A model generated the notes under the pieces. That model was not told the origin of the DNA. It did no database searches and saw only the letters and a list, made by a program, of their open reading frames with translations. Both the position numbers and the translations under genes were made by a program. Of a stretch of 64,000 nucleotides of DNA, positions 1 through 7,937 are shown in pieces (position 1 is the stretch's first letter; each line of letters starts with the position of its first letter). The DNA is from Mycobacterium sp. URHB0044. GTDB lineage: Bacteria; Actinomycetota; Actinomycetes; Mycobacteriales; Mycobacteriaceae. The DNA lies in assembly GCF_000620625.1 (NCBI RefSeq), contig NZ_JIAW01000025.1:44201-108200 (forward strand), given 5' to 3'.

Positions 1-452
1 CTGCCCCGCAGGGTGGCTCTGGCGAGCACCTCCTGTTGATCGACGACCTGCTGGACGGACCGGAGTTCGTCGGCCTTCAGTCCGTCGATCACCACCCGGG
101 TGATGGCGATGAAGGGCGTGGAGGCGGGGACCTTGAGGACGGGCAGGCCGAGCTCGTTGCCTGCGGCCAGAATTCCCTTGGGGATCTCCGGGAGAGTGGT
201 CCCGGTATCTACCGCGAGTGCGGCGATGCCGGCGCACGACAACCGGGACACGTACTCGAACTGTTCCGAGGCGACGGTGCCGATGTTGATACCCGTCGTC
301 ATGACCAGCTCTCCCCCAGAGAGATACGGCGTCGGATCCGCCAGCTCGATCGGGTGCGCCCAGGTGATGTGACGGTCCTCGCCGCCCTTCCCGGCAGCCA
401 ATGACAGACCGAGACCCTTTGCCTTGACCAGGTCGCGTGGGGTGATTGCCAT
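1..452 (-). CDS. PucR-family transcriptional regulator, N-terminal part (cut by window edge)
   Basis: Reverse-strand reading frame open to the left edge, starting at ATG 452 (MAITPRDLVKAKGL). About 150 residues are visible. The segment WAHPIELADPTPYLSGGELVMTT with GIN just after it is the hallmark of the PucR N-terminal ligand-sensing domain (PF07905 type), in which the ELVMTTG stretch is the best conserved part. The DNA-binding C-terminal helix-turn-helix lies outside the window. Family members control purine, amino-acid or small-molecule catabolic operons. It is divergent from the WhiB gene. Target unknown. The domain call is secure; the regulated pathway cannot be inferred from what is present. 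Confidence 0.85.
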   Translation of the reverse strand, partial: MAITPRDLVKAKGLGLSLAAGKGGEDRHITWAHPIELADPTPYLSGGELVMTTGINIGTVASEQFEYVSRLSCAGIAALAVDTGTTLPEIPKGILAAGNELGLPVLKVPASTPFIAITRVVIDGLKADELRSVQQVVDQQEVLARATLRG

Positions 453-598
453 GTCGCCTCCTGACCGCGCCAGGATGCTGGCCTGTTCGCATGTTGCCAG
501 TTCATGCTATCGCCGGTGGAGCGCCCAGTTGGACAACTTTGGCCATGGGATTGTCCCATTGGGCCATTACGGACGGCTGTGGTGGTCGTCACACTGGA

Positions 599-850
599 GT
601 GGTGCGTCGGAACCGGTGGGATTGGCAGGTGGCGGGCAAATGCCGCGATCTACCTGTCAACGACTTCTTCCCCGAGGGTATTCGCGGCGAGACTCTGCAC
701 GGCATCGAAGAACGGGCGAAGGCGATCTGCCGGGACTGTCCGGTGCTGCGACGCTGCCGGCAGCATGCGATGGAAGCTCCTGAGGTGCACGGCATTTGGG
801 GAGCTACGACCCCGCGCGAACGCGCCCGTCGGGCGCCTTCGGTGGACTGA
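599..850 (+). CDS. WhiB-family iron-sulfur transcription factor
   Basis: Protein of about 83 residues if translated from GTG 599 or 602; an ATG at 545 in the same frame would add 18 residues. It has the four WhiB cysteines: one in AGKCRD, then CRDCPVLRRC (C-x2-C-x5-C), followed by the GIWGATTP turn (G[VI]WGG type) and a basic tail RERARRAP. WhiB proteins bind a 4Fe-4S cluster and act with the primary sigma factor to control transcription. The tryptophan pair in RWDWQVAGKC opens the conserved domain, which is why a start close to it is preferred. No strong ribosome site is visible before any start. The seven WhiB subtypes cannot be separated safely by eye, so no symbol is given. Confidence 0.85.
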   Translation: MVRRNRWDWQVAGKCRDLPVNDFFPEGIRGETLHGIEERAKAICRDCPVLRRCRQHAMEAPEVHGIWGATTPRERARRAPSVD

Positions 851-922
851 GTGGCGGTCTCTTCGTCGCCGAAGCGCCCGGAGATGCACCCCTTGCTGGA
901 GTTTCTCGACGGGAATGAAATG

Positions 923-944
923 CCAAACGAACTCGTTCGTTCGG
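923..944. promoter_or_regulatory. Palindromic operator before the SDR gene
   Basis: Perfect inverted repeat AACGAAC-TC-GTTCGTT at 926-941. The arms extend outward to 9 of 10 matching positions (CC[A/G]AACGAAC). It lies 53 bases before the ATG of the SDR gene. The size and symmetry suit a TetR- or MarR-type dimer. No gene for a cognate regulator is adjacent except the WhiB protein, which does not bind such palindromes. Confidence 0.55.
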
Positions 945-996
945 TAGTACCACTCCGAAGATCCGCCCTCTGCAACCACCGAGATAGCGAGTAAAC

Positions 997-1800
997 ATGA
1001 CCGTCCAAACACCACCGCTGAACACGGCCGTCGCCAACAGCGGGCGGCTCGCCGGCAAGCGAGTCCTCATCACCGGCACCGGCGGAGGGCAGGGTGCGGT
1101 CGCGCAAGAACTCTTCTGCAACCACGGCGCGTACGTCATCGGCTGTGACGTCCGACCGGGCGCCGCCGCCGCCACCGCCGCGGCGCTGTCCGCGCAAGGA
1201 CTGTCGGCCGAGGGCCACGACGTTGACCTCGCCGACCCCACTGCGGCCCGTGCATGGGTGGAGAACTCCATCTCCACGCTCGGCGGCATCGATGTCCTGT
1301 ACAACAACGCCTCGGCGGCCGCGGTCGCACCGTTCGGTGAAATGACGCTCGACCAATGGCGATTCACGCTCTCCAACGAACTCGAGATCGTGTTCACGGT
1401 GACATCGGCGGCATGGCCCGCGCTCCTCGAACACGGTGGCAGCGTCATCAACATCGCCTCGAGTGTGGGATCGATCGGCATGCAGGCCTTCGGTTTCGCC
1501 GCACACGGCGCCGCCAAGGGCGGTGTACTCGCATTGACACGCCAACTCGCTGCTGAGGGCGCGCCACAACGGGTCCGGGTCAACGCGATCACTCCCGGCT
1601 TCATCGCCACGCCTGGCACCAGCGCCATACCCCAGGCAGGCAGGGACTTCGTGGCACGGTGGGTCAACTTGCTGGATGGTGCCATCGAGCCCATCGACGT
1701 CGCCTACTGTGCGCTGTTCCTCGCCTCCGATGAGAGTCGTTTCGTCACCGGCGCCGATTTTGCCGTCGACGCAGGCTCCACCGCGGGGCGCCCGGCCTGA
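997..1800 (+). CDS. SDR-family oxidoreductase with substituted catalytic tyrosine
   Basis: Protein of 267 residues with a Rossmann fold of the classical short-chain dehydrogenase type. The cofactor loop is TGTGGGQG (about residues 27-34), the NNAG motif reads NNAS, and the active-site serine lies in NIASSVGS. The usual YxxxK is HGAAK (in FAAHGAAKGG): histidine replaces the catalytic tyrosine while the lysine is kept. The C-terminal DESRFVTGADFAVDAG is standard for the family. It may have altered or lost oxidoreductase activity. The gene stands alone, with the palindrome at 923-944 in front and a convergent terminator behind. The fold is certain; the substrate is unknown. Confidence 0.85.
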   Translation: MTVQTPPLNTAVANSGRLAGKRVLITGTGGGQGAVAQELFCNHGAYVIGCDVRPGAAAATAAALSAQGLSAEGHDVDLADPTAARAWVENSISTLGGIDVLYNNASAAAVAPFGEMTLDQWRFTLSNELEIVFTVTSAAWPALLEHGGSVINIASSVGSIGMQAFGFAAHGAAKGGVLALTRQLAAEGAPQRVRVNAITPGFIATPGTSAIPQAGRDFVARWVNLLDGAIEPIDVAYCALFLASDESRFVTGADFAVDAGSTAGRPA

Positions 1801-1932
1801 CGGCGCGAATCACCTGACTGGTCCTGGAACCCATTCGGCAGGGGCGGCGTCGCCTCGGAGTCCATCGACGGGGCCCGGTCACCAGGCCCTGCTTCGAGCC
1901 GAATCGGTGACCGCCGTCTGCGGGGAGTACAG

Positions 1933-1976
1933 ACGTGTACGTGGGGGTGCGCTCGCACTGCACCCCACGTACTCGT
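1933..1976. terminator. Hairpin terminator between convergent genes
   Basis: GTACGTGGGGgTGC (1937-1950) pairs with GCACCCCACGTAC (1960-1972): 13 base pairs with one bulged G and a 9-base loop. Three further pairs form after one mismatch. It sits between the SDR (+) and the hydroxyacyl-CoA dehydrogenase (-), so it can end transcription from both sides. There is no U-tract, as is usual in mycobacteria. The same hairpin family recurs at 30782-30824. Confidence 0.7.
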
Positions 1977-2014
1977 ATTGAGTTGTGCAGCTATGCGGCC
2001 CTTCGCTCAACGGC

Positions 2015-2878
2015 TCACCCGATGTCCAAGACCGCCGGCACCGTCGAGGTGATGTCCACGATCTCGGCCCACCGCCGTGCCACGTCCTCCACCGTCGGCG
2101 GAGCTGCGAAGTTGACTGCGGGATTCTGGGATAACGTGATGCGCTGCACCTTTCCACCGCCGACGACGAATACTGCTGCTGTTTCGTTGATCTCGTCGGT
2201 GCACAAGTGGGCGACCACGGGTGCGACGAACTCGGTTGCCAGCTTTCGTTGGATCTCGTCGTCGAAGACATCCTGCGTCATGCGGGTGGCGGCGATCGGC
2301 GCGACGGCGTTGGTCTTGATGTTGTACTTCGCGCCTTCCTGGGCCAGCGTGTTGATCAGGCCCACCAGGCCCAGCTTCGCCGCACCGTAATTGGCCTGCC
2401 CGAAGTTGCCGAACAACCCGCTGGTCGACGTGGCCACCACGACGCGCCCGAAGCTCTGCTCGCGAAAGTGCGGCCAGGCCGCGCGGATCACGTTGTAGCC
2501 GCCGTAGAGATGCACCTTCAGCACGGCGTCCCAGTTCTCGTACGTCATCTTGTGGAAGGTGCCGTCACGCAGGATGCCGGCATTGCTGACCACGCCATGC
2601 ACGGCGCCGAACTCGTCGACCGCCGTCTTGATGATGTTCGCGGCGCCCTCGGGCTCGGCCACGCTGTCATAGTTGGCGACGGCGCGACCGCCGGCCTCCT
2701 TGATCTCGTCGACCACCTGGTCGGCCATGTTGTGTCCGGCACCCGTGCCGTCACGGGAACCACCGAGGTCGTTGACCACGACGCTGGCGCCCTCACGGGC
2801 CAGGGCCAGCGCGTACTCACGACCCAATCCACCACCGGCTCCGGTGACCACGATGACACGGTCCTCTACACCAGTCAT
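2015..2878 (-). CDS. SDR 3-hydroxyacyl-CoA dehydrogenase, MFE-2 type
   Basis: Protein of 287 residues from ATG 2878 (MTGVEDRVIVVTGAGGG). It has the cofactor loop TGAGGGLGREYA, then VVVNDLGG, SNAGILRD, a catalytic serine in TSTSGLFG and YGAAK. The NDLGG-S-DGTG stretch and NAGILRDGTFHKM are typical of the N-terminal dehydrogenase domain of peroxisomal multifunctional enzyme 2 (17-beta-HSD4), which oxidises (3R)-hydroxyacyl-CoA. Here the dehydrogenase stands alone, without hydratase or SCP2 domains. It is the last gene of the reverse-strand operon running from about 4400, 14 bases after the acyl-CoA dehydrogenase. Likely step: third reaction of a beta-oxidation spiral. A longer frame reaching 3004 overlaps the dehydrogenase and lacks homology, so it was not used. 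Confidence 0.88.
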   Translation of the reverse strand: MTGVEDRVIVVTGAGGGLGREYALALAREGASVVVNDLGGSRDGTGAGHNMADQVVDEIKEAGGRAVANYDSVAEPEGAANIIKTAVDEFGAVHGVVSNAGILRDGTFHKMTYENWDAVLKVHLYGGYNVIRAAWPHFREQSFGRVVVATSTSGLFGNFGQANYGAAKLGLVGLINTLAQEGAKYNIKTNAVAPIAATRMTQDVFDDEIQRKLATEFVAPVVAHLCTDEINETAAVFVVGGGKVQRITLSQNPAVNFAAPPTVEDVARRWAEIVDITSTVPAVLDIG

Positions 2879-2892
2879 GATGCTGGTCCTCT

Positions 2893-3984
2893 CTATGATT
2901 CCTTGCCGAGGTCGAGCAGTCGGCGGGCGATGATGTTGCGTTGGATTTCGGCGGTTCCGCCGTAGATGGTGGCGGCGCGTGAATACAAAAACTCTGAGCG
3001 CCAAGCTGATTCGTCGAGTTCGATCGTGCCGGGTAGCAGGTCGCGTGCCGTGTCGAAGATTCGTTGTTCGGCAGTGGCCAGCAGCACCTTGTCGACGGAG
3101 GTTTCAGGGCCCAGCGTCGATCCTGCATCGAGTCGTCCCTGGGTGCGTTGTGATCGACAGCGGGCCGTGTGCAGAGCGAGATACGCTGCGCCGAGGGCGG
3201 CATCGTCGTCCTCATCGGTCTGGTCGATCAGCCTGTCTAGCCGGTTGTACAGGTAGGCAATCCGGTGCCAGAACGAGGTCGACCGCTCATAGGGCAGCAG
3301 GTCCATCGCCAGCTTCCACCCATCGCCGATCGATCCGAGCATCCGGTCGGCGGGCACGGTCACATCGTCGAAGTAGACCTCGGCGAATTCATCGACGCCG
3401 TGCATGGTGCGCAGCGGACGGACCGTCACACCAGGGGAATTCATATCCACGAAGAACGCGGTGATGCCTTCGCGCCCCGGTCCGGTGCGGGTCAGCAGAA
3501 TGCATCGGGACGCGAACTGCGCGAGACTTGTCCATACCTTCTGGCCATTGACCACCCATTCGTCTCCGCGGAGCTCGGCCCGAGTCCTCAGCGAGGCAAG
3601 GTCACTGCCTGAGCCGGGTTCGGAAAAACCCTGACACCAATGCTCGTCACCGTTGAGCAGTTTGGGCACCATCTGAGCAGCCAACGCCGGTGCTGCGAAA
3701 GACATCATCGAAGGCACCATCACCTCGACCATCGAATACAGGCCCGGTTCGGTGAGGTCACGCAGCGACACCTCCTCTCCGACCACGGCGCGCAGCTTGG
3801 CCGATCCGCCGAGTCCGCCAATCTGCTTGGGCCAGCCGTAGCGCATCCAGTCGGCATCGTAGAGCGCTCGCCGCACGTGGCTGAGATGTTCGATCTCTGC
3901 TTCTATCCGCAGGTCGGGCTCCCGGGTAAGGTCGTTGTCCTCGAGCCACGAGCACAGTTGGGCGCGAAAGTCGGCGATGTTCAC
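2893..3984 (-). CDS. Acyl-CoA dehydrogenase
   Basis: About 363 residues from GTG 3984 (VNIADFRAQLCSWLED). It shows the FAD/substrate signature QGFSEPGSGSDLASLRT, then VNGQKVWTS in the middle domain, and GGTAEIQRNIIARRLL near the C-terminus, which contributes to the adenine-binding and catalytic region. It introduces the 2,3 double bond into an acyl-CoA. The start is chosen because GTG 3984 overlaps the stop of the upstream SnoaL-like gene (GTGA, 3981-3984), a coupling style repeated through the window. An upstream extension to 4074 is low-complexity arginine/proline and overlaps the neighbour. Actinobacterial pathways often use two unlike dehydrogenase subunits, but no obvious partner half is adjacent. 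Confidence 0.88.
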   Translation of the reverse strand: MNIADFRAQLCSWLEDNDLTREPDLRIEAEIEHLSHVRRALYDADWMRYGWPKQIGGLGGSAKLRAVVGEEVSLRDLTEPGLYSMVEVMVPSMMSFAAPALAAQMVPKLLNGDEHWCQGFSEPGSGSDLASLRTRAELRGDEWVVNGQKVWTSLAQFASRCILLTRTGPGREGITAFFVDMNSPGVTVRPLRTMHGVDEFAEVYFDDVTVPADRMLGSIGDGWKLAMDLLPYERSTSFWHRIAYLYNRLDRLIDQTDEDDDAALGAAYLALHTARCRSQRTQGRLDAGSTLGPETSVDKVLLATAEQRIFDTARDLLPGTIELDESAWRSEFLYSRAATIYGGTAEIQRNIIARRLLDLGKES

Positions 3985-4397
3985 GGGCGCGGGCGCCCGA
4001 CGTCGTGTGGGCGCCCGGCGTCGTGGGTGCCGTTGCGCCGAATGAATGTGGACGACCGCGTCTGTAGGCGCCACCCGACGTCGGTGCGAAGGTAGGTGTC
4101 GCGGTAGTACCCGATGCGCATGTCGTGTGTTGCATGCTCGACGAAACAGTAAGGCTGGGTGCCCTTTCCGGTGTCTCCGATGATGTCCAAGACAGGGATG
4201 CCGCCGAGGAACAACCCTTTCGGGGCCGCGCCCACCAGATCTGGAAAGCGGTCGAGGGTGTACGTGTCGCCGAATGCGCTGTAGGTCGCGTCCGGTGCAA
4301 ATACGGCAACCAGGCCCTCGATGTCGTTCTGGGTCAGCGACAACGCATAGCGAGCCAACAACTGCTGTATTTCAACGACGTCATCGGTAGTGGGCAC
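3981..4397 (-). CDS. SnoaL-like / NTF2-fold protein
   Basis: About 138 residues. The opening TTDDVVEIQQLLARYALSLTQNDIE leads to a stretch with VAVFAPDATYSAFG, the pattern of SnoaL-like polyketide-cyclase / nuclear-transport-factor-2 folds, here followed by a long strand QPYCFVEHATHDMRIGYYRDTY. Members act as small hydratases, isomerases or lactonising proteins, or simply bind hydrophobic ligands; in mycobacterial sterol clusters such folds include steroid isomerases. AGAGGTGG lies 5 bases before GTG 4397, which is preferred over GTG 4406. It is the first gene of the reverse operon and its stop overlaps the dehydrogenase start. The reaction cannot be assigned. Confidence 0.72.
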   Translation of the reverse strand: MPTTDDVVEIQQLLARYALSLTQNDIEGLVAVFAPDATYSAFGDTYTLDRFPDLVGAAPKGLFLGGIPVLDIIGDTGKGTQPYCFVEHATHDMRIGYYRDTYLRTDVGWRLQTRSSTFIRRNGTHDAGRPHDVGRPRP

Positions 4398-4435
4398 TGC
4401 GACCACCTCTCATGCGTGCCGAGGGAATGAACCGG

Positions 4436-4463
4436 CTCTAATATACGATGCCGTATCATAGAG
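4436..4463. promoter_or_regulatory. Palindromic operator A of the acyl-CoA catabolic regulon
   Basis: A 28-base imperfect palindrome. The inner arms ATACG and CGTAT flank ATGC, and outward the two 12-base arms (CTCTAATATACG and its partner) agree at 10 of 12 positions. It lies between the divergent SnoaL-like and thiolase units, 39 bases above the SnoaL-like start. The same CTAATATACG-N4-CG layout recurs at 4581 and 14950. Probable target of a TetR-type repressor. Confidence 0.65.
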
Positions 4464-4580
4464 TCCAACATGGATAACGTCGATTCGGCCCCGGCGAGCA
4501 CATGGAAGACAGTGATATTGGGCAGAGTTGAGCCGCGTACCCGCCTTGATCAGACGGATTGTCGGCCTGTTCGCGAGCCT

Positions 4581-4606
4581 GTCTAATATACGATAGCGTG
4601 CAGCAG
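4581..4606. promoter_or_regulatory. Half-conserved operator B before the thiolase operon
   Basis: TCTAATATACG (4582-4592) repeats the left arm of operator A exactly. The right half (CGTGCAGCAGA) keeps the N4 spacing but only part of the sequence. Placed 85-110 bases before the leader peptide, it is a plausible second binding site controlling the forward operon. Confidence 0.5.
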
Positions 4607-4690
4607 AACAATGCTCGATGACCTCGTTGTGGCGACCTCTCGAACTCGAGCTCGATGCACCGTAGAGGGCCTACGCCATCAGGAGGATCC

Positions 4691-4747
4691 ATGCCACGAC
4701 CGGTCCAGCGGGTTGACTCTTCCCGATACGACAGGACGGTTCACTGA
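4691..4747 (+). CDS. Leader peptide before thiolase (18 codons)
   Basis: AGGAGG at 4681-4686 lies 4 bases before ATG 4691, the strongest ribosome site in this part of the window. The frame encodes MPRPVQRVDSSRYDRTVH and stops at TGA 4745-4747, only 3 bases before the thiolase ATG at 4751, which itself has no clear ribosome site. The arrangement suggests that ribosomes ending the leader re-initiate on the thiolase gene. The peptide has no recognisable function and no run of one amino acid that would mark a classical attenuator. The sequence is read directly; its translation is inferred. Confidence 0.5.
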   Translation: MPRPVQRVDSSRYDRTVH

Positions 4748-4750
4748 GCC

Positions 4751-5986
4751 ATGCCGCGCAATGACGCACTCATCCTCGATGTCATCCGGACCCCGCGCGG
4801 CCGTGGCCGCCACGATGGCGGGCTACACGACTGCCATCCGCAGGAGCTGCTGGCGCAGTGTCTCCGAACCCTGATCTCCCGCACCGGTGTGGAGCCCGCC
4901 GACGTGGAGGACGTCATCGTCGGCAACGGCATTCTCACCGGCGACCACGGCGACGACATCGCTCGACTGTCGGTATTGCTCGCCGGTTGGCCGGAGACCG
5001 TTCCGGGCATGACACTCAATCGGTTCTGTGGCTCCGGGCAACAGTCCATCACCGTGGCGGCGGCCGGAATCGCCAGCGGAGCACAAGATGTCGTCGTTGC
5101 TGGCGGTGTGGAATCGATGTCGCGTTGGGACGTCACGGTCGGCGTGCCGACCATCGACGGCCAGAACCCGGATCTGCGCCGCCAGTACCCGACCGTGCCA
5201 CAGGGGGTATCCGCCGATCTCATCGCGTCGTTGGAGGGCTTCACCCGAGAAGACGTCGACGGGTTCGCCGCCCAGAGCCAGCGTCGCGCCGCCGAGGCCG
5301 TAACCGAGGGACGCTTTGCCCGGTCGCTGATCGCCGTTACGGATGGCGACGGCGCGGTATTGCTCGACCGTGATGAGCATCCCCGGCCTGGCACCACCGA
5401 AGGGACGCTGGCCACACTGCGTCCCGCCTTCGCTGAGATGGGGCTACTCAGAGTGGACGGGGAGAGCCGGACGTTCGACGAGATTTGTTTGGACCGCTAC
5501 CCGCAGATCGACCGAGTCGACCATGTGCACCATGCAGGCAACTCGTCCGGAGTCGTCGACGGCGCAGCCGCCGCCGTGCTCGCGTCCCATGCGTATGCGC
5601 AGGCGCACGGCCTGTCACCCCGTGCCCGAATCCGCGCAAGTGCAGCGGTCGGCACTGAGCCGATCATCATGCTGACCGGCCCGGGTCCAGCCGCACAGCG
5701 CTGTCTTGCCAAGGCCGGCATGACGGTCGCCGACGTCGACCTGTGGGAAATCAACGAAGCATTCGCCGCCGTCGTGCTGAAGACGATCCGTGACCTTGAC
5801 CTGGATCCCGAGAAGGTCAACGTCAATGGTGGGGCCATCGCGCTCGGGCACCCCATTGGTGCCACCGGTGCGATGCTGATCGGCACGGTGCTCGACGAAC
5901 TCGAGCGCAGGGATTTGGAGACCGGTTTGGTGACTATGTGTACCGGCGGCGGGATGGGTACCGCGACGATCATCGAACGGATCTGA
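4751..5986 (+). CDS. Acetyl-CoA acyltransferase (thiolase)
   Basis: Protein of 411 residues, a typical thiolase length. The nucleophilic cysteine is Cys93 in NRFCGSGQQ. NEAFA, GGAIALGHPIGATGA (active-site histidine) and CTGGGMG (second cysteine) follow in order. It cleaves 3-ketoacyl-CoA to acetyl- or propionyl-CoA plus a shortened acyl-CoA, the last step of beta-oxidation. It is the first main gene of the forward operon 4751-10426 and is followed after one base by the enoyl-CoA hydratase. It belongs to the degradative FadA-like group rather than the SCP2 type, judged by the intact double-cysteine pattern. Confidence 0.92.
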   Translation: MPRNDALILDVIRTPRGRGRHDGGLHDCHPQELLAQCLRTLISRTGVEPADVEDVIVGNGILTGDHGDDIARLSVLLAGWPETVPGMTLNRFCGSGQQSITVAAAGIASGAQDVVVAGGVESMSRWDVTVGVPTIDGQNPDLRRQYPTVPQGVSADLIASLEGFTREDVDGFAAQSQRRAAEAVTEGRFARSLIAVTDGDGAVLLDRDEHPRPGTTEGTLATLRPAFAEMGLLRVDGESRTFDEICLDRYPQIDRVDHVHHAGNSSGVVDGAAAAVLASHAYAQAHGLSPRARIRASAAVGTEPIIMLTGPGPAAQRCLAKAGMTVADVDLWEINEAFAAVVLKTIRDLDLDPEKVNVNGGAIALGHPIGATGAMLIGTVLDELERRDLETGLVTMCTGGGMGTATIIERI

Positions 5987-5987
5987 C

Positions 5988-6764
5988 ATGGCAGAAACTC
6001 TCGCTCTGGAGTCACCGCACGCCGGTGTGACCGTGCTGCGGCTCAACCGCCCGCAGCGGCTCAATGCGATCAACGAAACCATGGTCGCCGAGTTGCGGCA
6101 GACCTGTGCGGCGCTGGCCGTCGACACCACGGTCAACGTGGTCGTCCTCACGGGGGCGGGGAGAGGATTCTGCTCGGGTATCGACATGCGCGATTTCGGG
6201 CCGGGCATGTTGGACGCCGCCGATCCGACCATCGACCGGATGCGATTTCAAGAGGCCATGGCGGCACTGCCGTTGGCCGTCGAGGCGCTGCCACAACCGG
6301 TGATCGCCGCGATCAACGGGCCATGTGTGGGTGGCGGTCTCGCGCTGAGCCTGGCCGCCGACATTCGCATCGCCTCGACGGCCGCATCGTTCGGAAACGC
6401 GGCGATCCTGCTCGGCCTCTCTGGCGCAGAGATGGGAATGAGCTATCACCTTCCTCGTATCGTAGGCACCAGTGTCGCCGCGGACTGGATGCTCACCGGA
6501 CGCACGGTAACCGCCGACGAAGCCGATCGCCGCGGCCTGGTCAGCCAGCTGGTCTCACCCGAGGAATTGCTCGACAAGGCAATCGAGTTAGCTTGCGGAA
6601 TAGCGCAATTGGCGCCACTGGGCGTGCAGCTGACCAAACGCACGTTGCAAGTCAACACCGACGCGGGCAGCCTGTCGGCAGCCTTGGAGCTGGAGAATCG
6701 AAATCAGGTACTGAGCCACGCCACCGACGATGCCGCCGGTCGCCGTCAGAAGTGGTCAAGGTGA
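5988..6764 (+). CDS. Enoyl-CoA hydratase/isomerase family protein
   Basis: Protein of 258 residues, the crotonase-fold norm. It carries the oxyanion-hole segments GRGFCSGIDMRDF (about residues 57-69) and INGPCVGGGLALSLAADIRIAS (about 107-128), followed by GLSGAEMGMSYHLPR and the MLTGRTVTADEADRRGLV stretch typical of EchA proteins. It probably hydrates a 2-enoyl-CoA; a dehydratase or isomerase role is also possible. It starts one base after the thiolase stop and overlaps the CoA-transferase-family gene by GTGA, so it is translated as part of one operon. Confidence 0.9.
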   Translation: MAETLALESPHAGVTVLRLNRPQRLNAINETMVAELRQTCAALAVDTTVNVVVLTGAGRGFCSGIDMRDFGPGMLDAADPTIDRMRFQEAMAALPLAVEALPQPVIAAINGPCVGGGLALSLAADIRIASTAASFGNAAILLGLSGAEMGMSYHLPRIVGTSVAADWMLTGRTVTADEADRRGLVSQLVSPEELLDKAIELACGIAQLAPLGVQLTKRTLQVNTDAGSLSAALELENRNQVLSHATDDAAGRRQKWSR

Positions 6765-7933
6765 CCGGACCGCTGCGCGGTGTGCGGGTGGTATCGATGG
6801 GCGGGCTAGGGCCAGGCCCGTTCTGCGGGATGCTGCTTGGCGATCTTGGCGCCGACGTGGTGCGCGTCGACCCGATCGGGCACGTCGACGGTCCGCTGCC
6901 GGTTGACTTTACGGTGCGCCGCAACCAGCGATCCGTCGCAGTGGACGTGAAGAACCCTGATGGCCGAGATGTGGTGCGCCGGCTGGTATCCGAGGCGGAT
7001 GCGTTCGTCGACGTGTTCCGTCCCGGCGTGGCCGAGCGACTCGGCATCGGACCGGGCGACTTGTGCCCGCGCAACCCCAAGCTGGTGTACGCCAGGATGA
7101 CCGGCTACGGGCAGGACGGCCCGTTGGCGGACCACGCCGGCCATGACATCAACTACATCGCGTTGGTGGGCGCGCTACATGCGATCGGCCCGGCCGATGC
7201 GCCGGTGCCTCCGCTGAATCTGCTCGGCGATTACGGCGGGGGCGGCATGCTCTTGGCCGTGGGGCTGCTCAGTGCGCTGCTGGAGGCCCGCGAATCGGGA
7301 ACGGGCCAGATACTTGACGTCGCGATGGTCGACGGCGCCGCAACGCTGATGATGCCGTATTACGGCATGGTCGCCGCGAACATGTGGCGCGACCACCGCT
7401 GCGGCAACCTGCTCGACGGTGCTGCGCACTTCTATGGCGTGTACGAGACAGCCGATCACCAACACATCGCCGTCGGTGCCATGGAGCCCCAGTTCTACAC
7501 CGAACTGTGCCGACATCTCGAAGTCGAAGTGCCACACGATGATGTGAACCACTTGGCATGGACCGCGCATCGCAGCACGCTCGCTACCCGGTTCGCCGAG
7601 AAGACACGCGAGGAGTGGGAGCAGATCCTGAACTCTCCGGACACTTGCGCGGCGCCGGTGCTCAGTATCGGTGAAGCGCCTCGCCATCCGCATCACGTCG
7701 CCCGCGGAAGCTTCGTCGAGGTGGACGGTGTGATTCAGCCTGCCCCCGCACCACGCTTCTCCCGCACCGACCCCGGGCACCCCGCGTCGCCGTCGCTCCC
7801 CGGCGACCACACGCGTGAGGTCCTCGCCGAGATCGGCATCGAGCCGGCTGCGGTGACGAAGCTGCTCGACACGGGCACCGCACGCCAAAGCGGCTTGCGC
7901 GGCACCGGCATACAACAAGACGAAGAAGGGTGA
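6761..7933 (+). CDS. Alpha-methylacyl-CoA racemase-like protein (class III CoA-transferase family)
   Basis: Protein of 390 residues from GTG 6761, overlapping the hydratase stop (GTGA). The opening GPLRGVRVVSMGGLGPGPFCGMLLGDLGADVVRV is the CaiB/BaiF family start. RRNQRSVAVDVKNPDG, then AGHDINYIALVG and LNLLGDYGGGGMLLAVGLL, match alpha-methylacyl-CoA racemase, where the histidine of GHDINY and the aspartate of GDYGGGG form the catalytic pair. The enzyme interconverts 2R- and 2S-methylacyl-CoA so that branched side chains can enter beta-oxidation. That fits the acyl-CoA dehydrogenases and thiolase around it. A CoA-transferase role cannot be ruled out, but these motifs favour the racemase. Confidence 0.85.
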   Translation: MTGPLRGVRVVSMGGLGPGPFCGMLLGDLGADVVRVDPIGHVDGPLPVDFTVRRNQRSVAVDVKNPDGRDVVRRLVSEADAFVDVFRPGVAERLGIGPGDLCPRNPKLVYARMTGYGQDGPLADHAGHDINYIALVGALHAIGPADAPVPPLNLLGDYGGGGMLLAVGLLSALLEARESGTGQILDVAMVDGAATLMMPYYGMVAANMWRDHRCGNLLDGAAHFYGVYETADHQHIAVGAMEPQFYTELCRHLEVEVPHDDVNHLAWTAHRSTLATRFAEKTREEWEQILNSPDTCAAPVLSIGEAPRHPHHVARGSFVEVDGVIQPAPAPRFSRTDPGHPASPSLPGDHTREVLAEIGIEPAAVTKLLDTGTARQSGLRGTGIQQDEEG

Positions 7934-7937
7934 CGAA

